32,167 bases of DNA, from contig NZ_GL890966.1 in the NCBI RefSeq assembly GCF_000211815.1, positions 1-32,167 on the forward strand. The letters are read 5' to 3'. This DNA comes from Moorena producens 3L. Its GTDB lineage: Bacteria > Cyanobacteriota > Cyanobacteriia > Cyanobacteriales > Coleofasciculaceae. Positions 1-7,227 of this stretch are shown here, piece by piece. The position numbers and the translations under genes are program-made. The first letter of the stretch is position 1, and the number at the start of each line of letters is the position of its first letter. Under the pieces are notes generated by a model. The model saw only the letters and a list, made by a program, of their open reading frames with translations, did no database searches and had not been told where the DNA came from.

Positions 1-285
1 CAAAAACTTTTATTATTTGTTAGACTTAAATTAGGGTAACACCGACAGGGATTATTATGTAACTTAAATTAAAGCCGAAAACCAAGGGTTTAATAGTTGC
101 GCTATATCCATACGGTGGAACCAACTTTGTTGACATTTTTATTGGCGCTCGCGGGATATTCCGTCAGAGCTTTGGGAGATACCCCCTGGATGTGAAAGCA
201 TCTTGCATTGGCGATACAGAATTTGCTTTTGGTAGATTTTGGTAGCTAAAAAGTATCGGTTAACCTCTACCTCTCTACTCCATCT
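1..285. other. Intergenic region upstream of tRNA-Trp
   Basis: No open frame with a plausible start and no recognisable family was seen here. The first 285 bases are AT-rich and hold no obvious repeat. A promoter for the tRNA is expected here but none could be placed convincingly. Confidence 0.5.
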
Positions 286-358
286 GCGTCCTTAGTTCAG
301 TTGGTAGAACGCAGGTCTCCAAAACCTGATGTCGGGGGTTCGAGTCCTCCAGGGCGCG
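286..358 (+). tRNA. trnW: tRNA-Trp (anticodon CCA)
   Basis: A full cloverleaf can be drawn. The acceptor stem GCGTCCT pairs with AGGGCGC with one G-U pair. The D arm contains AGTTGGTA. The anticodon stem CAGGT/ACCTG encloses the loop CTCCAAA with anticodon CCA, and the T arm contains GTTCGAGTC. The 3' CCA is not encoded: the discriminator G is followed by CT. tRNA-Trp directly upstream of secE-nusG is the usual cyanobacterial arrangement. Confidence 0.97.
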
Positions 359-386
359 CTCAAAATTGGTAGAATACAAAAGTTAG

Positions 387-430
387 GTGCGCTCTTACTT
401 GGCGAATTAAATTCTCCAGGGGTCGCACCT
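387..430. repeat. Palindromic repeat, GGTGCG…CGCACC family
   Basis: The block starts AGGTGCG and ends CGCACCT, so its ends pair, and the interior contains GGCGAATTAAATT. It is a degenerate relative of the repeats at 884-911 and 27128-27172, and shares its outer stem with the 44-bp cores at 19390, 20531, 28813 and 28872. It sits 28 bases after tRNA-Trp and could fold as a hairpin in the transcript. Confidence 0.6.
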
Positions 431-1040
431 GTGCTATGCCAGGGTTTACCTGAGCAAATCCAGTGGTAGTCCGTCAGTTGAGGGGGCTGAGTAGCAGAGT
501 TTGACTCAACCATCAGGACTAGTGGATTATTGTGGCAGGGATCCTACCAGCTAGACTATTGCTGACGCAAGGAGCAGGAAATTGACACCTGTAAATCCCA
601 CTTGTGTCTTCTAATCCCTGGCTGGATTAACTCAGCAACATACGCACATAGCACTAAGCACCGACCATGGTAGACAAATTTTGGGTTTAAAGCCCCATCC
701 TTCAACGGAGGGCTTTGAGTTATAATTAGACCTAGCGGTAAAGCGCATATATAAAAAGCGTAGTAGGTCTAGCGGACAGCTTCTGATCCGGAACCCTGGT
801 AGCAAAAATCCTAAATCTTGTATAAATTTGGAAGCCGTAGCACGAGAATTCAATAAATATCTTTCGGTGGGCTTTCCGTTTGGCAAATTTAATTCGCCAC
901 GGGTCGCACCGTTCCAAACGCCGCCGGGCAGACGGTGTATGCTTGTGGAGGGTAAAGTCGTTGGACTCCCGGAGAAGCAAGAATCCTCGCTGCGTTATTC
1001 ACGAGGAGTGTCAATGCGTTGATGGGGGAAAGGAGAAGTT
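431..1040. other. Intergenic region between tRNA-Trp and secE
   Basis: About 600 bases without a convincing gene. A hairpin with arms AAAGCCCC and AGGGCTTT lies near 689-716. The block AGACCTAGCGG near 729 recurs as AGGTCTAGCGG near 766. A fragment of the GGTGCG palindrome family lies at 884-911. Short open frames here overlap each other on both strands and show no protein-like features. Confidence 0.5.
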
Positions 1041-1268
1041 GTGGCGAAGAAAACAAAAGCTGAACCAGAGACTAAAGAAACTGAATCTGGGTTTAACCTA
1101 GGTAAGTTCTTCAACGAAACCAAAGAAGAACTCGCTAAAGTCGTTTGGCCTTCTCGGCAACAGTTAATTAGCGAATCAGCAGCGGTATTGTTGATGGTCA
1201 TTCTGTCTGCCACCATAATTTACTTGGTAGATGGTTTATTTTCCTGGGCATCAGGACAGGTATTTTGA
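1041..1268 (+). CDS. secE: Preprotein translocase subunit SecE
   Basis: SecE is the small essential subunit of the SecYEG channel. The 75-residue product has a charged, Lys/Glu-rich N-terminus of about 25 residues, then the conserved segment FNETKEELAKVVWPSRQQL (about residues 29-47), and one transmembrane helix (about residues 48-70, rich in Val, Leu and Ile). This is the typical short bacterial form. The start is GTG at 1041, chosen because AAAGGAGAAG lies just upstream and because the next residues give the usual AKK beginning. The stop overlaps the nusG start by one base (TGATG), so the two are translationally coupled. Confidence 0.97.
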   Translation: MAKKTKAEPETKETESGFNLGKFFNETKEELAKVVWPSRQQLISESAAVLLMVILSATIIYLVDGLFSWASGQVF

Positions 1269-1885
1269 TGAGTTTTGCTGCAGACGAATCCCAAGATTTC
1301 GATCAACAGGTATCAAAACCTGCAGGTTCACGTTGGTACGCAGTCCAGGTTGCTTCTGGCTGTGAAAAACGGGTTAAAACGAACTTGGAACAGCGTATCC
1401 AAACCATGGATGTAGGGGACCGGATTTTGAAAGTGCAGATTCCCCAAACACCTACGGTTAAAATCCGTAAGGATGGTTCTCGGCAACACAGCGAAGAAAA
1501 AGTTTTCCCCGGCTATGTGTTAGTCCAGATGGTGATGGATGATGAAGCTTGGCAAGTTGTCAAAAACACACCAAATGTGATTAATTTTGTTGGGGCAGAA
1601 CAAAAACGCAGCTACGGGCGTGGACGGGGACATGTTAAACCCGTACCCCTCAGCCCTGGCGAAGTGGAGCGGATCTTCAAGCAAGCCGAAGAGCAAGAGC
1701 CGATTGTCAAAGTAGATCTGGCAGTAGGGGACAAAATCATTGTGCTATCTGGTCCGTTTAAAGGATTTGAAGGGGAAGTGATTGAAGTTAGCCCCGAAAG
1801 GAGCAAACTCAAAGCGTTACTCTCGATCTTTGGGCGGGATACACCAGTAGAATTGGAGTTCAATCAGATTGAAAAAACAAGCTAG
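1268..1885 (+). CDS. nusG: Transcription termination/antitermination protein NusG
   Basis: NusG binds RNA polymerase and links it to Rho, or to the ribosome via S10. The product is about 205 residues. The NGN domain begins with RWYAVQVASGCEKRVKTNLE and holds the PGYVLVQM strand. The C-terminal KOW domain contains GDKIIVLSGPFKGFEGEV. ATG at 1268 is preferred over the in-frame TTG three bases earlier, because it overlaps the secE stop in the usual TGATG arrangement. The acidic N-terminal extension of about 20 residues is common in cyanobacterial NusG. It is followed 10 bases later by rplK. Confidence 0.97.
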   Translation: MSFAADESQDFDQQVSKPAGSRWYAVQVASGCEKRVKTNLEQRIQTMDVGDRILKVQIPQTPTVKIRKDGSRQHSEEKVFPGYVLVQMVMDDEAWQVVKNTPNVINFVGAEQKRSYGRGRGHVKPVPLSPGEVERIFKQAEEQEPIVKVDLAVGDKIIVLSGPFKGFEGEVIEVSPERSKLKALLSIFGRDTPVELEFNQIEKTS

Positions 1886-1895
1886 ACCCTAGATC

Positions 1896-2321
1896 ATGGC
1901 TAAAAAAGTTGTTGCATTGATTAAGTTAGCGCTCCCAGCTGGGAAAGCTAACCCAGCTCCCCCCGTCGGACCAGCACTCGGTCAGCACGGGGTCAATATT
2001 ATGGCATTCTGTAAAGAGTACAATGCCAAAACTGCTGATCAAGCTGGTATGGTGATACCAGTAGAAATTTCAGTGTTTGAGGATCGAAGCTTTACCTTTA
2101 TCCTCAAAACTCCACCAGCATCTGTACTGATTAAGAAAGCTGCTGGCATTGAGAAAGGTTCAGCACAACCCAACCGCACTAAAGCTGGCAGCCTTACTCG
2201 CTCCCAGCTGCAAGAAATCGCCCAAACTAAAATGCCTGACCTCAATGCCAATGATATAGAAGCGGCAATGAAAATTGTGGAAGGCACAGCTAGAAACATG
2301 GGTGTAGCCATAACCGATTAG
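1896..2321 (+). CDS. rplK: 50S ribosomal protein L11
   Basis: L11 binds the GTPase-associated centre of 23S rRNA at the base of the L12 stalk. The 141-residue product is full length. It shows the N-terminal signature LALPAGKANPAPPVGPALGQHGVN with the conserved Pro-rich hinge, and the C-terminal rRNA-binding domain ending ARNMGVAITD. The start is ATG at 1896, ten bases after nusG, in the same transcription unit. Confidence 0.98.
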   Translation: MAKKVVALIKLALPAGKANPAPPVGPALGQHGVNIMAFCKEYNAKTADQAGMVIPVEISVFEDRSFTFILKTPPASVLIKKAAGIEKGSAQPNRTKAGSLTRSQLQEIAQTKMPDLNANDIEAAMKIVEGTARNMGVAITD

Positions 2322-2363
2322 AAGGATGCATAGAAAGAGTGAAGGATGAAGGATGAATTTACA

Positions 2364-2426
2364 CTTTCAACTTTCAACTTTCAACTTTCAACTTTTAACT
2401 TTCAACTTTCAACTTTCAACTTTCAA
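2364..2426. repeat. Heptanucleotide tandem repeat (CTTTCAA)x9
   Basis: Nine consecutive 7-bp units read CTTTCAA, with one variant (CTTTTAA, fifth unit). They lie in the rplK-rplA gap, inside what should be one ribosomal transcript. They match the short tandemly repeated heptanucleotides (STRR) known from filamentous cyanobacteria. No function is evident. Confidence 0.9.
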
Positions 2427-2495
2427 CTCCAATGTCTTAAAGTAAACCATAGAGGGGGAGGAGTTTTACTTCGCTAAGTACCCCAGGAGATCTAA

Positions 2496-3212
2496 ATGCC
2501 CAAGAAACCATCGCGTCGATTACAAGAACTAAAAAAGAAGGTTGAAGAGCGACCTTATGAACCCATAGAAGCTCTCAAACTCCTCAAAGAAACAGCCACC
2601 GCCAAATTTTCGGAATCGGCTGAAGCCCATATTCGCTTAGGAATTGACCCAAAGTATACTGACCAGCAACTGCGCACTACAGTAGCTTTACCGAAGGGAA
2701 CAGGTCAGACGATACGAGTAGCAGTGATTGCTCGGGGTGAAAAAGTCTCGGAAGCTACTAATTCAGGGGCAGACATTGCCGGTTCTGAGGAGTTAATTGC
2801 AGAAATTCAAAACGGGATGATGGATTTTGACCGGCTAATTGCTACGCCGGACATGATGCCCAAAGTAGCCAGATTAGGTCGTCTCCTCGGACCACGGGGC
2901 TTGATGCCTTCTCCTAAAGGTGGTACAGTTACTAATGACATAGCTCAGGCAATTCAAGAATTCAAAGCTGGTAAACTAGAATTTAGGGCTGACCGTACTG
3001 GCATTGTTCATGTTATGTTTGGTAAGGTATCCTTTAGCCCCGAAGACTTACTGGTGAATCTCAAAGCTTTGCAGGAAACTATCGACCGCCATCGCCCATC
3101 TGGCGCAAAAGGTCGGTATTGGCGCACTTTATATGTGTCTGCCAGCATGGGTCCATCGATTGAAGTGGACATTGCTATTCTGCGTGAACTCAAGCTTGAG
3201 GGTGCCGCTTAA
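2496..3212 (+). CDS. rplA: 50S ribosomal protein L1
   Basis: L1 forms the mobile stalk at the ribosomal E site and is often an autogenous translational repressor of its operon. The 238-residue product is full length, with the signature PKVARLGRLLGPRGLMPSPKGGTV in the centre and GKVSFSPEDLLVNLKAL and a YVSASMGPSIEVD stretch at the C-terminus. The start is ATG at 2496, with AGGAG at 2486-2490 as ribosome-binding site. The gap to rplK is widened by a heptad repeat, and a 787-base leader region follows before rplJ. Confidence 0.98.
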   Translation: MPKKPSRRLQELKKKVEERPYEPIEALKLLKETATAKFSESAEAHIRLGIDPKYTDQQLRTTVALPKGTGQTIRVAVIARGEKVSEATNSGADIAGSEELIAEIQNGMMDFDRLIATPDMMPKVARLGRLLGPRGLMPSPKGGTVTNDIAQAIQEFKAGKLEFRADRTGIVHVMFGKVSFSPEDLLVNLKALQETIDRHRPSGAKGRYWRTLYVSASMGPSIEVDIAILRELKLEGAA

Positions 3213-3237
3213 AACAGAACACTGACGAGCGAGAGTT

Positions 3238-3263
3238 AGCCACCTACTAATTTATTGGGTGGC
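3238..3263 (+). terminator. Possible hairpin after rplA
   Basis: The arms GCCACC and GGTGGC enclose an AT-rich loop (TACTAATTTATTG). There is no T-run after the stem, so this is a weak terminator at best. It may instead stabilise the 3' end of the rplA transcript. Confidence 0.35.
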
Positions 3264-3518
3264 CAGGGATCGCGCCGGGATAAATCCCGGCTATCGTGTT
3301 AAAATAGAATTACGAGTAAGAATAAGGTTGGTTACGTTGATTTTTTGCTAGTATGGTGAGATTCCAGCCAGTAAGAGACGGGGTTGATCCTACGACTATG
3401 GAACAGGCAAGTAATGCAGCAAAAAGTAGTGATTTATTGCCCTGATTTGTTTGGTACAACCACTCCGAAAGTTATTTAAATGAAAAGTAAATCCACAGGT
3501 TAACTTCTATGTTAATCC

Positions 3519-3690
3519 GTTCGCGTAGCGTGGCCTACGGCCAGGGAGGTAGGGCAGTTTTGAATCTGCCGCAACGATATACTAGATTAACTTCTAGATC
3601 AGACCGTGAGCTTAGTGGAGCGCGGTTTTAAACCGCGCAACGACATCCGCTCAGAATCCCCGTCTTTTCAAAGCGGGGAGAGTTCAAAAA
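3519..3690. repeat. Mobile repeat debris, including an IS200/IS605-like right-end hairpin
   Basis: From 3519 the block GTTCGCGTAGCGTGGCC, a repeat used throughout this window, is followed by its local inverse. At 3657-3680 the bases CCCCGTC…AAGCGGGG form a hairpin preceded by ATCCGCTCAGAAT. That arrangement resembles the 3' end of cyanobacterial IS200/IS605-type elements (the omega-RNA/right-end region). No tnpA or tnpB is present, so this would be a remnant or a non-autonomous copy. The family assignment is from memory of such ends and is tentative. Confidence 0.35.
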
Positions 3691-3699
3691 CTAGAAAAT

Positions 3700-3858
3700 T
3701 GAAGAAGGCTTGCGCTGAAGACAGCAGGAGTAACTAGCTTAATATCCTGCCGAGGTTAAAGTACTATGTATCATCTGCCCAGGCACTGATCCTACAGTGA
3801 GTTCTATAGCGGTAATGATACGACCCTTAACCCCGGCCAAGTCTCCGGGGTTTTAGTT
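3700..3858 (+). promoter_or_regulatory. L10 leader (ribosomal protein autoregulatory element) with attenuator
   Basis: The L10 leader lets L10, probably as the L10-L12 complex, repress rplJ-rplL. Here GAAGACAGCAGGAG (3717-3730) is followed by TCCTGCCGAGG (3745-3755), the conserved paired core of the leader found upstream of rplJ in many bacteria. About 75 bases later comes an intrinsic terminator: AACCCCGG (3829-3836) pairs with CCGGGGTT (3845-3852), followed by a T-rich tract. The arrangement fits transcription attenuation. The terminator is 140 bases ahead of the rplJ start. Confidence 0.8.
3829..3858 (+). terminator. Attenuator terminator upstream of rplJ
   Basis: A perfect 8-bp GC-rich stem (AACCCCGG/CCGGGGTT) with an 8-base loop is followed by TTAGTTT. 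It lies inside the rplA-rplJ leader rather than at a gene end, so it most likely serves as the regulated terminator of the L10 leader. Confidence 0.8.
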
Positions 3859-3999
3859 TGGTTATTTGTTATCAGTGAGATCATCGACGGTTGAATACTT
3901 ATCATTCTTGGTTGAGAGTCAATTGAAAATAAATAATATTTATTTTTATTTATTTTTATTTATTTTCAATGAACAATTAACCAATTAACACTTAACAAA

Positions 4000-4566
4000 A
4001 TGGGTAGAACACTTGACGAAAAAAAGACAATTGTGGCGGAGCTCAAGCAAACCTTGAGTGAGTCTCAGTTGGCTGTAGTTATTGATTACCAGGGGCTGTC
4101 GGTTGCTGAAATTACCGATTTACGGAATCGTCTGCGTCCCACTGGCACGATTTGCAAGGTGACCAAAAACACCTTCATGCGGCTTGCGGTGGAAGAAGAC
4201 GAAAACTGGCGGCCAATGACAGAATTCCTCAGTGGTACTTCAGCCTTTCTCCTGGTCAAAGACGATGTTGGTAGTGCCATCAGAGCTTACCAGGAGTTTA
4301 AGAAAACCGCCAAGAAGACTGAATTTCGCGGCGGCGTGATGCAAGGTCAAGCCTTGAATGAAGAGCAAGTTAAGGCAATTGCTGACTTGCCTTCTAAGGA
4401 GGAACTGATCGCGCAAGTTGCTGGAGCGATTAATTCTATCGCTACCAAACTTGCTGTCGGTATTAATGAGGTACCAGCCTCCTTGGGTCGTAGTATTAAC
4501 GAGGTGCCAGCTTCTTTGGGTCGATGCATCCAAGGGGTTGCTGCCAAGGAAGAAGGCAACAGCTAG
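4000..4566 (+). CDS. rplJ: 50S ribosomal protein L10 with duplicated C-terminal segment
   Basis: L10 anchors the L12 dimers of the ribosomal stalk. The 188-residue product starts MGRTLDEKKTIVAELKQTL and carries the usual rRNA-binding N-terminal domain (VVIDYQGLSVAEITDLRNRL, KVTKNTFMRLAV). The C-terminal helical tail recruits L12. Here that tail contains the 11-residue unit INEVPASLGRS followed directly by INEVPASLGRC, encoded by two 33-bp tandem units at 4462-4494 and 4495-4527. Cyanobacterial L10 normally has one such unit, as far as I recall. ATG at 4000 has no clear Shine-Dalgarno sequence. rplL follows 101 bases later. Confidence 0.97.
   Translation: MGRTLDEKKTIVAELKQTLSESQLAVVIDYQGLSVAEITDLRNRLRPTGTICKVTKNTFMRLAVEEDENWRPMTEFLSGTSAFLLVKDDVGSAIRAYQEFKKTAKKTEFRGGVMQGQALNEEQVKAIADLPSKEELIAQVAGAINSIATKLAVGINEVPASLGRSINEVPASLGRCIQGVAAKEEGNS
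4462..4527 (+). repeat. 33-bp in-frame tandem duplication in rplJ
   Basis: Units 4462-4494 and 4495-4527 match at most positions. The differences are mainly third-base changes (for example GAG GTA CCA against GAG GTG CCA) plus the last codons. Amino-acid identity is 10 of 11 while silent positions have drifted, so the duplication is not brand new and the protein sequence appears to have been kept. Confidence 0.95.
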
Positions 4567-4667
4567 TACTCGGTTTTCCCCCTTCTGAGATTTGTACAAC
4601 ACTCAACTACAAGAGTTAAGTACAACACTCAACAAATTAAACAATTCACCTAAAAGGAGTTATATCA

Positions 4668-5072
4668 ATGTCTGCTACAACTGATGAAATTCTCGAAAAA
4701 TTAAAATCTCTCACTCTGCTAGAAGCTTCTGAGCTAGTTAAGCAGATCGAAGAGGCTTTTGGTGTCAGCGCTGCTGCTCCTGCTGGCGGTATGATGATGA
4801 TGCCTGGTGCTATGGCTGGTGCTCCTGGAGCTGCTGAGGCTGAGCCAGAGGAAGAGAAAACTGAATTTGATGTGGTTCTAGAAGAGTTCCCCTCTGATAA
4901 GAAGATTGCTGTACTTAAGGTGGTGCGAGCAATCACTGGTTTGGGTCTCAAAGAAGCCAAAGAGTTGGTGGAATCTGCTCCTAAAGCGATTAAAGAGGCC
5001 ATTGCTAAAGAGGCGGCTGAAGACGCTAAGAAGCAACTGGAAGAGGCTGGTGCTAAAGTTACCGTCAAGTAA
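4668..5072 (+). CDS. rplL: 50S ribosomal protein L7/L12
   Basis: L7/L12 is the multicopy stalk protein that recruits translation GTPases. The 134-residue product has an N-terminal dimerisation/L10-binding domain (TDEILEKLKSLTLLEASELVKQIEEAFGV), an Ala/Gly/Met-rich hinge (about residues 35-65, with a run of four Met), and the C-terminal domain with KKIAVLKVVRAITGLGLKEAKELVE. The start is ATG at 4668 with AAAAGGAG ten bases upstream, a strong site that fits its high expression. It is the last gene of the ribosomal cluster; the strong terminator at 5490 is probably the end of the transcript. Confidence 0.98.
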   Translation: MSATTDEILEKLKSLTLLEASELVKQIEEAFGVSAAAPAGGMMMMPGAMAGAPGAAEAEPEEEKTEFDVVLEEFPSDKKIAVLKVVRAITGLGLKEAKELVESAPKAIKEAIAKEAAEDAKKQLEEAGAKVTVK

Positions 5073-5123
5073 CATCTACCATCATGTCTGGTTGACTAAT
5101 CATCATATCCCTTCTCGGGTAAT

Positions 5124-5427
5124 GTAAGCATTCAGCGGTCAGCGGTCAGCCGTCAGCCGTCAGTGATTGGCCGTAGGCCACGCTACGCGAACAGCGGTCA
5201 GCTATCATGGTTATTTTATTCAAAAGCACCTCAAGTAGCTTGAGCCTACAGCCAATGGCTGTTAGTGTAGCGTGCCCATAGCGCATAAGCTGATAGCTGA
5301 AAGCTGTTCGCGTTCGCGGAGCGTGGCCATTCGCGTAGCGTGGCCAACGGCCAAGGCCAAGCGTGCGCGTAGCGCTTAAGCTGTTCGCGTAGCGTGCGCG
5401 TAGCGCTTAAGCTGATAGCTGAAGATT
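5124..5427. repeat. Modular heptad-arm element, copy A
   Basis: It begins GTAAGCATTCAGC, continues with degenerate heptads (CAGCGGT, CAGCCGT), has a central TTTTATTCAAAAGC followed by ACCTCAAGTAGC, and then blocks of GTTCGCGTAGCGTGCGCGTAGCGCTTAAGC, and ends in AGCTGATAGCTGA. The left and right arms are roughly reverse complements. Comparison with 6065-6237 indicates it was inserted into an older sequence. Further copies lie at 14580, 15790, 18259, 24535, 26930 and 29143. Confidence 0.75.
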
Positions 5428-5489
5428 AGGGACTATTTGGTAAGTGATTAACCAGACTTGAGCTCAGTTGAATCAACCTCGATTTTTGG

Positions 5490-5518
5490 GGAGCCGACGC
5501 AATCGGCTCCTTTTTTTT
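5490..5518 (+). terminator. Rho-independent terminator of the ribosomal cluster
   Basis: A perfect 8-bp stem GGAGCCGA/TCGGCTCC (5490-5497 and 5503-5510) with a 5-base loop is followed by eight T. This is the clearest terminator in the window. It lies 418 bases after rplL, with repeat copy A in between. Confidence 0.9.
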
Positions 5519-5752
5519 GTGGAACGGACATCTTGTTTTTTGTGGAACGGGCATCTTGCCCGTTTGATTTTATGGAATGATTTGAATAGTTTTGTGGAAC
5601 GGGCATCTTGCCCGTTTGATTTTCGGTTGAGGGGGTGACAAGCCAGCTCAACTTTTTGGCCTTGCTTAATAATGGAATGATTTGAATAGTTTTGTGGAAC
5701 GGGCATCTTGCCCGTTTCATTTTCAGTTGAGGGGGTGACAAGCCAGCTCAAC
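5519..5752. repeat. Clustered short palindromes (GAACGGGCATCTTGCCCGTT)
   Basis: Three good copies of the palindrome ACGGGCA…TGCCCGT lie at about 5541-5567, 5593-5619 and 5693-5720, with a decayed copy at 5519-5540. The linker ATGGAATGATTTGAATAGTTT is repeated between them. A second hairpin-forming unit, GGTTGAG…CTCAAC around GGGGTGACAAGCCAG, occurs at 5625-5652 and 5725-5751. Each could fold into a hairpin. They lie directly behind the rplL terminator. Confidence 0.85.
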
Positions 5753-6486
5753 GGTGATGCGATCGCATAGCATCGCCTTCGGGGGAATCCCGCCTAGGGC
5801 TTGAGAAGACGCTGATTTCAATAACTCCATCCAGTCAGTGAATCCAGTCACCTCATGCAGTAATTAACTTCACCGGTTGATGTGATTTATATCACACCTT
5901 TATCTAACTAAATCGATAATAATGATTATTAGGGAAAATTATAAGATTAGTCAGCCAAGTCTTAGAATTTATCATTTCAGGGCAAAGCATCTGATTATAT
6001 GCTCAGGATTATAAGCTCAGGGTAGCGCGTCTCTGGCTAAGAAAATATATCACTCAAGAAATATAATATCATCTCTGATTGACTAATTATCATATCCGAA
6101 ATCAGGTAATTTGGAATTGGTAATTTGTATTTGGTGATTTTGAATTGGTAATTGGTAGTTGAGGATTACCCATTACTGATTACGCTTACCCAACAATCTA
6201 TAGACTATTTTGGAAGTGATTAACCGCACTTGAACTAATAGATCAGTTCAGATCATTTATGTAAAGCTGTATCGGTTTCTTCAGCTAAACGTGAGATGCT
6301 CTTTGTGCCGTGTGTTTCACATTTAACTAGATTTTACGTGCATTTCTGCTGAAACTATTCGAGCAGAGGTCGCTGTCATCAGTAACCTAGAAGCAATTCT
6401 TTGCAAACGTAACGATTCACTCGTTTGCCTATAAGCCTTAGGGTTGCTTTGCCAGTAAACTGTGAACCTCTCTATCCTAATTTAGC
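5753..6486. other. Intergenic region with a second copy of the rplL 3' flank
   Basis: No gene was found. A HIP1 site lies at 5759-5766. Positions 6065-6110 and 6196-6237 resemble 5078-5124 and 5428-5470 respectively. Between them are AT-rich, heptad-like repeats of the GAATTGGTAATTTG type (about 6113-6160). The promoter for the gene at 6487 should be near 6240-6480 but could not be placed. Confidence 0.5.
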
Positions 6487-7227
6487 ATGTTACAAAGAAA
6501 ATCGACACCGCTTATCCTACCAGAGGAAAATAAATTTCCAGACTGTCTGACGATGGAGCTTAAAGTTGAGCCAGTCTCGACAGGGATTTTTTCATCTCGC
6601 GATAGAGAGCAATTAAAGCTATACCTGACTATTCAATTTAATGAACAGTGGCTGCAGATGCTATTGGGTCGAGTTAGGTTCGGACTCAAAGGTGGAGAAC
6701 TCAGGCTAAGGCTAAAAAATGGCAAGATACCTTTGGAAGCTCGTAACTTCAGTGGCTCATTTGAGCCTGCTGTTGAAAAACAGAGGAAGCAGCAAGAGAG
6801 TAAGGAAAATCACAGTAAAGTCGAGGCTTCTTGGGATAAAAATCAACCTGGAGTTAAAGCTAACCATGGTGAAAAGAATACAGGAGGGACAACAGATGGG
6901 TTTCAGTTCATTGACTATCAGATCACAACGAAGGGGTCAGAGGAAACTCCAGCTTGGGTTTTTGAGGTAAAAACGGGTCAACCCGTGTTTAAAGGATTAC
7001 TCAAGGAAGTCGAGCTGGGAACAATAGATGTAATGGCAAAGCCGTGCTACATAGAAGCTACCTTTGAAGTTTTTAAACCAGATGTTCATGTGACTGGAGC
7101 TGAAGGGTTGTGGTCTCCCGAAATTAGTCGGGAAGAACGTGTAGTCTTAGATAGAAAGATTGCCTTACTGATTCTAGAGCACCAATTAAAACCTTATTTA
7201 AGTAAAGTGGTACTAAAGTATGACTAA
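6487..7227 (+). CDS. Conserved-looking protein of unknown function
   Basis: I do not recognise this 246-residue protein. It has no signal peptide and no transmembrane helix. The N-terminal half (to about residue 95) and C-terminal part (about 135-246) look folded, with alternating hydrophobic beta-like segments such as LKLYLTIQFNEQWLQMLLG and CYIEATFEVFKPDVHV. They are joined by a Lys/Glu/Asn-rich linker of about 45 residues. The stop lies inside the next gene (8-base overlap), so it is translationally coupled to the pentapeptide/cyclic-nucleotide-fold protein and probably works with it. The start is ATG at 6487, without a clear ribosome-binding site. Confidence 0.75.
   Translation: MLQRKSTPLILPEENKFPDCLTMELKVEPVSTGIFSSRDREQLKLYLTIQFNEQWLQMLLGRVRFGLKGGELRLRLKNGKIPLEARNFSGSFEPAVEKQRKQQESKENHSKVEASWDKNQPGVKANHGEKNTGGTTDGFQFIDYQITTKGSEETPAWVFEVKTGQPVFKGLLKEVELGTIDVMAKPCYIEATFEVFKPDVHVTGAEGLWSPEISREERVVLDRKIALLILEHQLKPYLSKVVLKYD

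Noticed and set aside
828..1101. Short + strand frames before secE
   Set aside because: They overlap each other and the secE start in other frames, and have no recognisable sequence.
4240..4602. 120-codon - strand frame opposite rplJ
   Set aside because: It overlaps a certain ribosomal protein gene and shows no protein-like features.
4646..5068. 140-codon - strand frame opposite rplL
   Set aside because: It is the antisense of the Ala-rich rplL; its Ser/Ala composition follows from that.
5448..5751. Two overlapping - strand frames with GKMPVPQN repeats
   Set aside because: They translate the short ACGGGCA palindromes; the same repeat is read in two frames, so neither looks selected.
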